Source of the DNA: Mangifera indica
Taxonomy: Eukaryota; Streptophyta; Magnoliopsida; Sapindales; Anacardiaceae
NCBI RefSeq assembly: GCF_011075055.1
Contig: NC_058145.1
Coordinates: 2,926,887 to 2,990,886 of the forward strand
Direction: 5' to 3'
Length of the DNA: 64,000 nt
Below, in pieces: positions 54,466-64,000 of this stretch. The position numbers were made by a program, and so were the translations under genes. Numbering within the stretch: the first letter of the stretch is position 1; each line of letters starts with the position of its first letter. The notes beneath the pieces were generated by a model, which worked only from the letters and a program-made list of their open reading frames with translations, was not told the origin of the DNA and did no database searches.

Positions 54466-55215
54466 ATGGTCTTTGGTTGCTGTCCAATCACAGTAGCTCG
54501 ATCTCGGTATAACGGATGGGACACGTTTGACGCGTTAAACAGTAGGGCCAACAGTGGGACCCACTTTAAACCGCTTAGTGCGACCCACTGTCACCATAAG
54601 GTGGGATCCACCTGGGACCAAAAGGGGGACCCACAAGCACAACTCAGCGAGAGCCTTAACCACAATAAGTTGCGAGTCTAATGATAGTGGCTAGCCCATG
54701 CCGGACCAGCAAGCCGCTGCTTACAGAGAACCAGGACCATCATTTGCCCTTTTCCCTCACTGGGACCCGCTTTCCACCATTCTCATCCCCGTGTTCTCTC
54801 TTTCTCGGCTCGGCTACTAGAAAGAAAAAAATAAGCCGGCTTCAACACGACTCTTCTAATCCACGGTTGGAGAACTGTCAATTTCTAAAAATCATTGGTC
54901 GGTTTGTAGGGCCCACTTTGTCAGAAAAAATTCATATGTGCTTAAGCTATTTTTATGAATATATTTTCTTTTTAAAATATGTATTTTCCTGTATAAACAA
55001 ACATTAAAAATGGATACAAATTTCCAGAATTGCCCATTAAAACAAGGACGGAACGGGATGAAAGTGTCAGCTGTTGGGACGGAGCTTAAGCTCCGTAACA
55101 GCACGACTTAGTTAAGAAAGATGCCTATGCAAAAATGGGATCATCATGGCTGTCACTAGTGGACGGAAACGTATGGGTCACGAGCCCAACCGATACGTTT
55201 ACTAGCACATTTAAT
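54466..55215. promoter_or_regulatory. GC-rich block with clustered GGNCCCAC-type sites
   Basis: Within 54466-54920 there are several matches or near matches to the TCP-factor site GGNCCCAC/GTGGGNCC: GTGGGACCCAC (54555), GCGACCCAC (54579), GTGGGATCCACCTGGGACC (54601), GGGGACCCAC (54624) and GGGCCCAC (54909). An 18-bp palindrome follows at 55079. It lies 1.5-2.2 kb upstream of the NAC leader and could be a distal promoter or an unseen promoter of something else. Confidence 0.35.
55070..55102. repeat. Perfect 18-bp palindrome with matching outer arms
   Basis: ACGGAGCTTAAGCTCCGT at 55079-55096 is self-complementary. It is flanked by GCTGTT (55070-55075) and AACAGC (55097-55102), with three extra G on the left only. 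Confidence 0.9.
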
Positions 55216-55837
55216 GGCTGTTTATTCGGGCGATCAGATTGTATTTATATCATCACAGTTTGAATTTCCAGTTAAAAATTCTCAATTTTAGCCTAATTTA
55301 AAATAGAATTTTGTTAACCTAATATAATTAGAATGATATAAAATTATCTAATATTTTTACTTGCGTAAGTGTTTTAACATTATAATTTTTTTACCGAATC
55401 ACCCTAACCTATAATTAACATTACACACAACATAATATTTGAACTTAATTACAAATAATCTAAAAAATTTACATACCAAAACCATTAAACACGCTAATAG
55501 TTTTTGTAATCAAATTTTTTTCTTACCATGAAAAAATAAAATAAAAATTTTAAATAAAATCAAGAATATTCGAAATAATTATACCCATATAAAAATACAA
55601 TTATATATAACATGTAAGGACTTTAATTGTTGTTGATATTTATCTTTTAATATTTTTTTAATTTACAAAAACATTATGCAACAGTAAACATTTGAATTAC
55701 TTTTGTGCCAACCATAACCTAACCCAATTTAGTTTTGAGTATTATTGGATTGACCCGAATTAAGTTTTGTGTCAAAAAAAAAAACTTAATCTTAACCTAA
55801 TTTTTCTCGTGTATTATCGTATCGAGCTAATAGGTCG

Positions 55838-56010
55838 TGTATTATATGTATACACTTTTGGTATATAATTTACATAAATAATGTGTTATCATATGATTGG
55901 ATGTTATTTTATCATTAACTCAGAATCATTCAATCATATAGTAACACATCATTTATGTATTCAAATTGTGTATTAAAAGTTTGTATATATAGTATTATTG
56001 CTAATCAATA
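55838..56010. mobile_element. Family B foldback MITE
   Basis: ATGTATACACTTTTGGTATA at the left, TTAAAAGTTTGTATATATAG at the right, with ATCATATGATTGGATG and CAATCATATAGTAACACATC arms around TTATTTTATCATTAACTC. This is one of the best preserved copies. Confidence 0.65.
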
Positions 56011-56616
56011 TGATTAAGGATGCAATATATACAAAGCTTTTTTCCTTTCTTGGTAATGCACTATTCACCTTCCTCATATCAATATATGAGCCAATCCCCA
56101 AAGTAATAAATCCTGATAATTCGATAAGTATTTATTTCCTTTTATTGATAGTGTAATAGTAACACAGCAACTTAACTTAATGATCATATAATACTAGTCG
56201 AAAGAATTGCCTATTGCATGCTCAGAAAGCTCAAGAATTTGATGAATCGAATGATCAAGTAAACATCAGGCATTATTCGCAGTAATTACAATGGAGAGAT
56301 ATGCTTAATTGCCCACAAAAAATTAAGAGGTAGCCAATTGAATGGAAGCAAACAGCCATGAGAAACTGGGTCACTCCGAACATCATGATATTGATTATAA
56401 TATTACAGTTGAAGCTTCAAACAAATGGTGGGGACGATGAACGGAGTCTTGGGTAGTAGCAGTGGCCACCATGCCCAATATCTCTTTTTGGCTGGTGGCT
56501 GTCCCATTACGTCACCACCAATATCACCATTGCTTAATTTATTACCCCTTTTTGGGGTCTTCTGGAGACTTAAAGATTGGTGATTGGCTCTCCCTTTGCT
56601 TTTCTCTTTCATTCAT

Positions 56617-56626
56617 TTATATATAC
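56617..56626 (+). promoter_or_regulatory. TATA box of the VND-type NAC gene
   Basis: ATTTATATATACTG, about 30 bp upstream of a likely start in the AC-rich/CT-rich leader (CAAATCAACAATTTTCTCAG). The leader then continues to a donor at 57257. A CCAAT-like motif is not obvious. Confidence 0.5.
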
Positions 56627-56649
56627 TGTACAAAACCTAGAGACAAATC

Positions 56650-57257
56650 AACAATTTTCTCAGTCATCTCTTCTTCTTCTTCTTTAACTCTTTTATTGTT
56701 GTGTCTCTTTCAGTTGCGGGTAGAGTTGGCAGTAGAAATAACCTTCATTCTCTCTGTGTCAGCTTGTTTTGCGCCACCTTTTTCCCCGCCATAAGCTTCT
56801 GCATCAATTTAGCTCAAACCGCCAGTGAGAGATAGTGACAGTTTATGATATTGATAGAATTAAATATGGTATTAAGCTAAGCTACTAAGTTTAATCATAA
56901 ATCTTTCATCATTAGGGTTTTTCTCTCTCTTCTGGTTTTGTTTACTTATTTAACCCTATCTATTCTCCATTCTTCCATTCCTTGCAGCCTTTCTTTTTTC
57001 GAGTCCTTTCTCTCCTCGGGATCTGATCCAACAACTAGAAACTTTTCTGGGAGTGCCAAAAACAGTTCGGTTCAATTCCCGAGGCTTCATATAAACACAG
57101 TTATACTTTGCACCTTCTTGTCTCACTAAGATACCGTCAATTTGTCGACATATTTTTGGAGAAAAGAAGGTTTGATTCCTGGAAGAAGATTCAAGATTCA
57201 ATCAACCCAGATCTGTGGATTACAAAAGCTAGAGATCTTTGTTGCTTGACTTCATTT
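56650..57257 (+). other. 5' UTR exon of the NAC gene
   Basis: CT-rich leader ending at donor TTCATTT|GTAAGC. The matching acceptor is GGATTCAG at 59526-59535, 22 nt before the ATG. VND genes commonly have such a leader intron. Short upstream frames are present. The precise 5' end is a guess. Confidence 0.45.
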
Positions 57258-59535
57258 GTAAGCTTTCTCTTTCTCTTTCTCTTATTGATTTCACTTTCTT
57301 TCTGGTTACTTTTGATGTATTAGATCTTTGTGTTTTTGAACCTTGATCAAAATTATTAATGAAACCCAGATATTCAGTGTAACTCACATATTATTTAAGC
57401 TGGTTTTTTCATGAATATATTTCTTGTTATATTTACTTTATGATCTGACTTTCTTCGTCCTTCACCACTTTTTCTGGCCATTTTTTGCCATCCCTTTGAG
57501 GGCCAAACTCTTTAGATTTTCTATGAGTTAACATATGAGAAAATTATATATCAGATGGTCTTCTGGCGACAATCAGCTGCGCATCGAGTTTCTGTTCATA
57601 AATCTACTACTTTTCAAACAGAAAACTTTACTCCTTCCACTATAACCTCAGATTGTGCATAGAATTATATTATAAACTACACAAAAGCATTATCGATCAT
57701 GAAATGAGGAGCTGGCTTTATTAGAGAGGCACCTCAAAAAAGCTAACTTAGGTATATGGATATGGATACTTCTTCCTTGTTTTATTTTAGTATTTTTGGA
57801 AAAAGAAATTCAGCTAGTTAAATCTTGGGTTACATTCTACTTTTTCGTTATCACGTTGACACAAAGATAACTCCTCTTATTGGGGACAAATATCATTGGC
57901 TTTTTTCTTCTTTTTGTCACAATTTTATTGAATAAATTATAGTTTCTTATATTGAATAATGTCATAGATATAGTTATTAAGATAAGAATTACCGATTTCA
58001 TCTGTTTCTCTTCACTCTCCCTATAAACAGAAGAAACAAGACAGAGTTGTATTGACTCATTGCATTTTGTCAAGAAAATATATGCATAATATAAGAACAT
58101 AAAAGCTGTGAAGCACTAATCCATAATTTCTTTTTAAAAAAATTACCAGTTACTCGGATCTTCTTGCTGTGTAAGTTGCTTTCTTTTGCTAAATATTCAT
58201 TATTAATTTCATGTTTCATTTAATCTTTTAGTTATTTTTGTATGCTATACATCGTCTATCTTCACAATTTCTAATATTAATTTGGAAACTTTAAGACTAT
58301 TCCATCAAATATATATTCTCTTCATGAGATGCTATGATCAGCTTCGTTTCTTGAAGCTTTGGTGCAAATAGTGGCATACATTAAGGTTAGGACTAATATT
58401 TTATGCATCTAATTTGACATTATATAAAAAAAATATATGTTTTGGGAGACTTAATTTGTTGCAAAGCAATATTTTTTTTTAACTTAAATTTATAAAACAG
58501 ATTAATTTTTTTGTTAATTGTCATTAAAAGTACTAACTATTTTAAAAAATTCTCTCAAATTTATCAGTTATATATTGGATTAGTTGTTAAGAATTTCTAT
58601 CCCAAATTTATGAAGAAAAAAAAAATGTGTTACAATACCATGTTATATTAAGGGATTAATTATTATGCAATATTTTTCATTACCAAAAGTAAATCATGCA
58701 TGCATTCATATGAACATTCATCAGCTATTGACAATTTATACCCTGGTTAAGATATACAATTAAATTGTGTGGATTAATGATGAATACTAAATTGTGTATT
58801 AACAATTACGTGTTACAATATAATTATGTGATTTTGAATTAAAAATACAGAAATACTCAATCATACGGTGATATATTATTATTTGTACACAAATTAGTAC
58901 TCATTGTTAGTACATATAATTTTTTGCTAATATATCCATATTCTTCTCAAATAAAATTAGATCAATTCATCTACTTTCTCCTTCAAGAGTCTCGTTTATA
59001 TTAATTCCACTAGTAATATGAATGACTTCATATTACTGAATATTCTAGTATCTAGTAATGTGCCTCTACAATTTAGGGTTTATTATTATATGAAAAATTG
59101 GTTTAACTAAATCATTTTTATGGTACACCCAATTCTTAGTCTTTCAATTGAAATAGACAAAAATAAGACAAAAACATTTGCTTAAATGGTTTGTCATTAT
59201 ATTTGAAATTTAAAAAAAAAAACAATAATGTAAAAAATGGTGATTTTTTAGATAGAAAATCTAAATTCGAACCTCTGTCATAATTGTGAAACTTGTAAAA
59301 ATTACTTACAAAAAAAAAATGGTGACCACTATGCTATCCTCTCCAAAAAATTGGTGGAAGAAAGATAAAAATTACATCAATGAATTATTACATTTTGCAT
59401 GGCATTTTACATTGCATGTATCCTCTGTCAATTATATACAAGGAGAAAGGTTGTATTATCTTGTATAAACATTTGACATGGGTATTGAAAAGAAGATGAG
59501 CTGATAGAATTTTGTAAATGGACATATGGATTCAG
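57258..59535 (+). other. 5' UTR intron of the NAC gene
   Basis: Bounded by the GTAAGC donor and GGATTCAG acceptor. It has no coding region of its own and holds a family B copy at about 58740-58930. The 2.3-kb length makes it a candidate site for intronic regulation (inference). Confidence 0.4.
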
Positions 59536-59557
59536 GTATCGATCTAGAAGGGAGAAT

Positions 59558-60951
59558 ATGAATACTTTTTCACATGTTCCCCCTGGCTTTCGGTTCCATC
59601 CAACCGATGAAGAACTTGTCGATTATTACCTCAGGAAAAAGGTCAATGCAAGAAAGATTGACCTAGATGTGATCAAAGATGTGGAACTCTATAAAATTGA
59701 GCCATGGGATCTTCAAGGTAGAAGGGCATCAGCATTTCTTTAACTAGTTTAGAATTTCAATCTTGAACCCTTTTTTAATGACTGTGTTTTCAAAAAATAT
59801 GAACAGACCTGTGCAGAATAGGAACAGAAGAGCAAAATGAATGGTACTTTTTTAGCCACAAAGATAAGAAATACCCAACTGGAACTCGAACAAATAGAGC
59901 CACTGCAGCTGGATTTTGGAAAGCAACTGGTAGAGACAAGGCTATTTATTCTAAGCATGACTTAATTGGAATGAGGAAGACGTTGGTCTTCTATAAAGGC
60001 CGAGCTCCAAACGGGCAGAAGTCAGATTGGATCATGCATGAATACCGCCTTGAAACAGATGAAAATGGAACTCCACAGGCAAGCATGCATTTTCAACCAT
60101 TAATAACTTTCAATAAGACTATACATACCTATTTTAAATACACAGATATATATTTGATGTGTGTCATTAAGTAATTAATGATTTTGAATTTAAGATAAAA
60201 TAATACCCTAACACTTGATAACATACATCAATTGCATAACTATTTGTATACTCAAAGTGATACAGATAACATTGCTCAATAACTTTCAGTCTTTATTGCA
60301 ATAAGGTTGATGAAATATTTGTGTAATTAAAAGCAGGAAGAAGGTTGGGCGGTGTGTAGGGTGTTCAAGAAGAGAACAACCACCGTGCGTAAAATGAGTG
60401 AGCATGGATCTCCTTGCTGGTATGAAGATCAAGTTTCATTCTTGCAAGATTTCGATTCAACGAAGCAAAATTCCCAGCCAAATTTGGCTTACCACCTCTC
60501 CTATGCCTGCAAGAAAGAGCTAGATTTGCAGTACCAAGTTCCCCATGAACACTTTCTCCAGCAGCTTCCATATTTAGAGAGCCCAAAGCCGATGCAATCA
60601 ACTGCAAATGTAAACTGCAGTCCAATGGCTGCTGCCTATGGACTGGAGATAAACCATGTAAGCACTTTTCAGCCCTCATCATTCGCACGAGAAGAACATA
60701 TGCAGCAACCCCATGACCAAAATTTGCATCCAATGTATGGCAGAGACAACAACAACGAGATGGCGGTGGATCAACTCACAGATTGGCGAGTTCTTGACAA
60801 GTTTGTTGCCTCCCAGCTTAGCCAAGACGATGTTCCTAAAGAAAACAACTACTCAAATAGTATTCTGGTGAGACACTTGAATAAGAAAGAAATGGTGCCT
60901 GAGAATCCCTCTACCTCAACCTCCAGTTGTCAAATTGATCTATGGAAGTGA
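59558..60951 (+). CDS. NAC transcription factor of the VND4/VND5 clade
   Basis: Exons 59558-59717, 59807-60078 and 60337-60951 give 1047 nt and 348 residues. The NAC domain (about residues 8-157) has all subdomains: [19 protein letters not shown] (A), IEPWDLQDLC (B), [20 protein letters not shown] with [12 protein letters not shown] (C), [28 protein letters not shown] (D) and [12 protein letters not shown] (E). The C-terminal activation region carries LQLP-like text ([12 protein letters not shown]), [17 protein letters not shown] and the last residues SCQIDLWK, which mark the VND4/VND5 group. Family members switch on xylem vessel secondary wall and cell-death genes in the nucleus. The second intron is GC-AG: the exon ends ACTCCACAG and the intron starts GCAAGC. 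The protein is shorter than Arabidopsis VND4 (about 395). I cannot tell VND4 from VND5. Confidence 0.93.
60079..60336 (+). other. GC-AG intron 2 of the NAC gene, containing a family B MITE
   Basis: Donor CAG|GCAAGC, acceptor AAAAGCAG before GAAGAAGGTTGG. The join gives [13 protein letters not shown], the expected text. The MITE (about 60108-60277) has the flanking repeat AATAACTTT on both sides, fitting a 9-bp target duplication, and makes up most of the intron. Confidence 0.75.
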
Positions 60952-62146
60952 CAACTTATTATTCATAATCATGAGACAATATATACTGATTATAGGCTAT
61001 TCAATGCAGAGGTAAAGGGAAAAGATTATATAATCTAAATTCCTGTACATAATAAAATTAAATAATATCTCGTGTTTAACTCTTGAGCTTCTAGCTCTTC
61101 TCCTAATGCTTAAGTTAATATCACCGAAACCCTAGAACCTAGTACTAAGTTCCTGTAAGATGTGAAGTTGCAGCATTTGTTTGCCTGTAATTTGTAAAGG
61201 TCTTCTGTGTTGTATTATATTGTTCTAACAGCCATATGTGCTGTTTATGGAATCGACTTGGAGGTCGATTTCAGATATGTTTGTATGTTCAATTTGTTAT
61301 TTGAATAGTAGATTTACAATTGTCTTTATAAAATTTTGCCTCGTTAGTGGATTTATTTTTTCCTCTTAAGTTGCCTTATATTGAAGGATATGCATGATTC
61401 AATTCAAATAATAAACCAAATCAAACAATTTAAAGATCTTGGTTTGATTTGGTTTGGTTTATAAAACGATTGAATTTGAATTGATAAATTTAAAAAAAAA
61501 ATAGTTTTACGGTTTAGACGGTTTTCAAACTGGACAAAACCGTGAACCAAATTTTTTTATATACATATATAAAATTATATTTGACAAAATTTTTTGATAA
61601 ATAATTGGTGTATCACTTGTTTTTTATATATATTTTGTCATTTTTTTACATATTATATATATTTCATATTCATTTTACATATTTATTTCATAACTTAGAT
61701 AACTATAATTCACATATGAAATATTTGAAAATGAATGATTTTTAATATGTTCAAACTATAATCTAAATCAGACCAAATCGTATTTTTTAGTATGATTTAG
61801 TTTTAAATCTAAAATTGTTAGGTTGGTTTGAAATTTTTATAAACTGGTTTTTTAAATTTTGTTTGAAAAATTACTTAAACCGCACCAAATCAAACCCTAA
61901 ACAATCCTAATATCTGTAACAGAAACTTGAGATCATATAAGATGGCATTAAGATTTAAAATATCCTTTGCGGAAGTATATATAGAATAATAATCATGAAT
62001 GTTCACATGGTTTGGCCAAGCTTTATACAATTATGTTGGGACCAATGTGTTAAAAACTAATAAGTTTTTGGACTAGAGATTTCCACAGGTTTATGAAGAC
62101 TTAGATGTGAAGACATATAATTATATTTTCATATATAAAATATAAG
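60952..62146. other. 3' region of the NAC gene and a decayed foldback repeat
   Basis: A possible polyadenylation signal AATAAAAT lies at about 61051-61058. From about 61395 to 61915 there is text rich in GGTTTGATTTGG and CCAAATCAAACC, probably an old foldback element. No gene seen. Confidence 0.4.
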
Positions 62147-62318
62147 CAATACTATATGTACACATTTTTTATATATAATTTGAGTATATAAATTATATGT
62201 CATTATATGATTCAACGTTATTTTGTCTTTAATTCAAAATTATTCAATCACATAATGATATATCATCTGTATACTTAAATTATATATAAAAAAATATAAA
62301 CATAATTTTATTGATAAA
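62147..62318. mobile_element. Family B foldback MITE
   Basis: AGCAATACTATATGTACACA at the left and AAACATAATTTTATTGATAA at the right are inverted, with GTCATTATATGATTCAACG and CAATCACATAATGATATATC arms and the central TTATTTTGTCTTTAATTC. Confidence 0.6.
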
Positions 62319-64000
62319 ATATTATGAAAATATTGAAATGGCACATGCATTTGCAAAACGAATTGTAAGAAATAGATAAGTGATTATGTACTGAATGCTT
62401 TGCTGGTAAGTTTGGCAAAGGTACAAGAAATGTGCACTACTTTGTTCTTTTTAAGTCGTAGATGACACTCAAGGATTCAATCAACCTATTTGGAAAGACG
62501 GTACGGCACAAATTAATTAGCACAACAAGATAGATTTTAGTGCCTGGACATCATTAAGCTTGATTTGTTTAGTAGTTTCAAAGTTAATTTTCTCTTCGAT
62601 CGAGTCTTCATGATCAAGGTTATTAACATAGACAATTTGATCTCTCCTAAGTCCTAAGAATCTCATGGGAAAACCATTATTTAATAGGGTGTGTGCATGT
62701 TCAAATCTTTTTTTTTTTTCAAATACACATGAACATGTCATGCATTAGTAATTCTCAAATATATGAGTTGATAAGAATTGGACAAGATTTTGATTAAATT
62801 TTATAAACTCTTATTAATGAGAGTTAATATATATATGGAGAGAGGGAGAGAGAGAGGTATATAAAGATGGCAGTTTAACCTTCAAAACTGAGTTTTTGGC
62901 TTGCAGAGGAGATTCTCCAATAAAAATAAAGACGAGAATGGTTAATATCCTCGTAATTAGAGATAGAAAAATATATTTTTTAAAAATCTTTATATATTGA
63001 ATTATCATTAAAATTTTTGAATTATTAAAAATATGTTATAGTAATTAATAAATATTTTATTATTTTTTAAAGAAGATAAAAAAGAAAAAAAGAGGGAAAT
63101 TTGTCCCATGAGAGAGGATGGGAATTCCCTGTTATCCCTATATAGGGACGAAGAAATATTTCTCTTATAAAAGATGAAGATTAAAGTATTTGACTTCTCT
63201 TTATCATCTTATCATTTTTAGATATATAAATATAAGTGTATATACACAAATATATTTTAAGAAATATTGAGCTTAATTAGGTATAGCTATTCAATAAGAT
63301 GTTATTATTTACGTGTGCATGAAGCAAAGATGCATGAAAATTAACAAAGCTATTTCAGAGATGTTACACAGAAGATCATCAGTACCCAAGAGATTCAGTT
63401 ATGCAGGAAGACACAGTAATTTCCATACAATGCAAAGAAACAGTCATTTGCTGATAGGCTTAGTATTCCAGAATCGATATTAAACTGAGATTAAAGTGCG
63501 GACGGCGTTTGTGTTGAAAGAATTATTGTTGAGATTATCGGCTTTAATATGAAGAGAGGGCTTTCAAGATTTACGAAGTAAGCAGAATAATAACATGTTC
63601 TATTTTAAAGGGATTGTCTTGTACCTTTTCGAGCTTTACAAATGAGACCCCAATAAAAAATAATAATAATAAGATCTAAGCATAATATATACATACATAT
63701 ACCTCTACCAAGAAAGCAAAAAGGGGACTATAAATAGGCATCAAAAGGAAGAGATTCAATTTCTTAAAATGAAATAAACCTTATGAAGTTCCACCATTGA
63801 AAAGGAAAAAAGCGAAAACATGGTGGATTATTAAATCAAGGGCCCTCCATTTGAATATAGTTAACTAAGTTTATGGTCCTTGAAGCTTATATTCATTTAT
63901 TTTTTTCACTGCCTGAGCACTTGCCAGTAGAGGAATAACAACTTCTTACTGCAAACATGCAAGCAAGGAGAGATAATTCATGAAATGCAAACAATATTTA
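62319..64000. other. Intergenic, nothing recognised
   Basis: Short frames here show no domain or family text. The end of the window may lie close to another gene, but nothing supports a call. Confidence 0.5.

Noticed and set aside
56462..57323. Several plus-strand open frames of 60-110 codons before the NAC gene
   Set aside because: They lie in the CT-rich promoter and leader; hydrophobic residues follow from TCT/CTT/TTT runs and not from a protein family.
59749..59958. Minus-strand open frame in NAC exon 2
   Set aside because: Shadow of the conserved NAC C/D subdomain coding sequence.

Overview
This is a window of plant nuclear DNA, most likely from a woody or herbaceous core eudicot. It is very AT-rich, its genes are interrupted by spliceosomal introns, and its proteins are plant-specific: plant pectin methylesterase and inhibitor, plant GH9 endoglucanase, a VND-type NAC factor and a long P-class PPR protein. 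I could not name the species. No CRISPR, operon, rRNA or convincing tRNA was seen. All exon models were made by eye from reading frame, splice consensus and family conservation.

Layout. At 2.0-2.7 kb a small pectinesterase-inhibitor-like gene lies on the minus strand, and a broken copy of its promoter and signal peptide lies at about 5.0-5.2 kb. From 5.5 to 15.4 kb I see only repeats. A seven-exon GH9 endo-1,4-beta-glucanase gene on the minus strand covers 15.77-18.82 kb. Nested repeats follow at 19.1-21.6 kb. A 6.0-kb Ty1/Copia retrotransposon with two nearly identical LTRs and a 5-bp target duplication covers 24.8-30.9 kb. A three-exon pectin methylesterase gene lies on the plus strand at 34.0-36.6 kb. 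A single-exon PPR gene (At5g62370 type) lies on the minus strand at 42.36-45.33 kb, with probable 3' UTR introns downstream of it. From 45.5 to 53.3 kb the sequence is repeat-dominated. A GC-richer, motif-rich stretch at 53.4-55.2 kb leads to a VND4/VND5-type NAC gene on the plus strand (5' leader from about 56.65 kb, coding 59.56-60.95 kb).

Four of the five genes belong to cell-wall biology: pectin inhibitor, pectin methylesterase, GH9 glucanase and a xylem-vessel NAC switch. They could act in the same tissues, but nothing in the sequence shows that they are co-regulated.

The most unusual material is in the repeats. (1) The Copia element has no recognisable gag. In its place is a 1.2-kb leader of more than 20 short hairpins with an almost fixed loop (core ACCTGAAGT or ACCAGAAGT) and arms that vary but stay complementary. 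(2) A family of 0.37-0.88-kb elements with GGCCAAAAGACTTATTCCCACCC-like ends has 9-bp target duplications readable at six sites, and several copies carry a different GACGAAGAC-type palindrome in the core. (3) A roughly 170-bp foldback family is present in more than 20 copies. (4) Two introns are GC-AG. (5) The pectin methylesterase gene has a 41-bp tandem duplication of its last splice acceptor, and the upstream copy would lead to an immediate stop.
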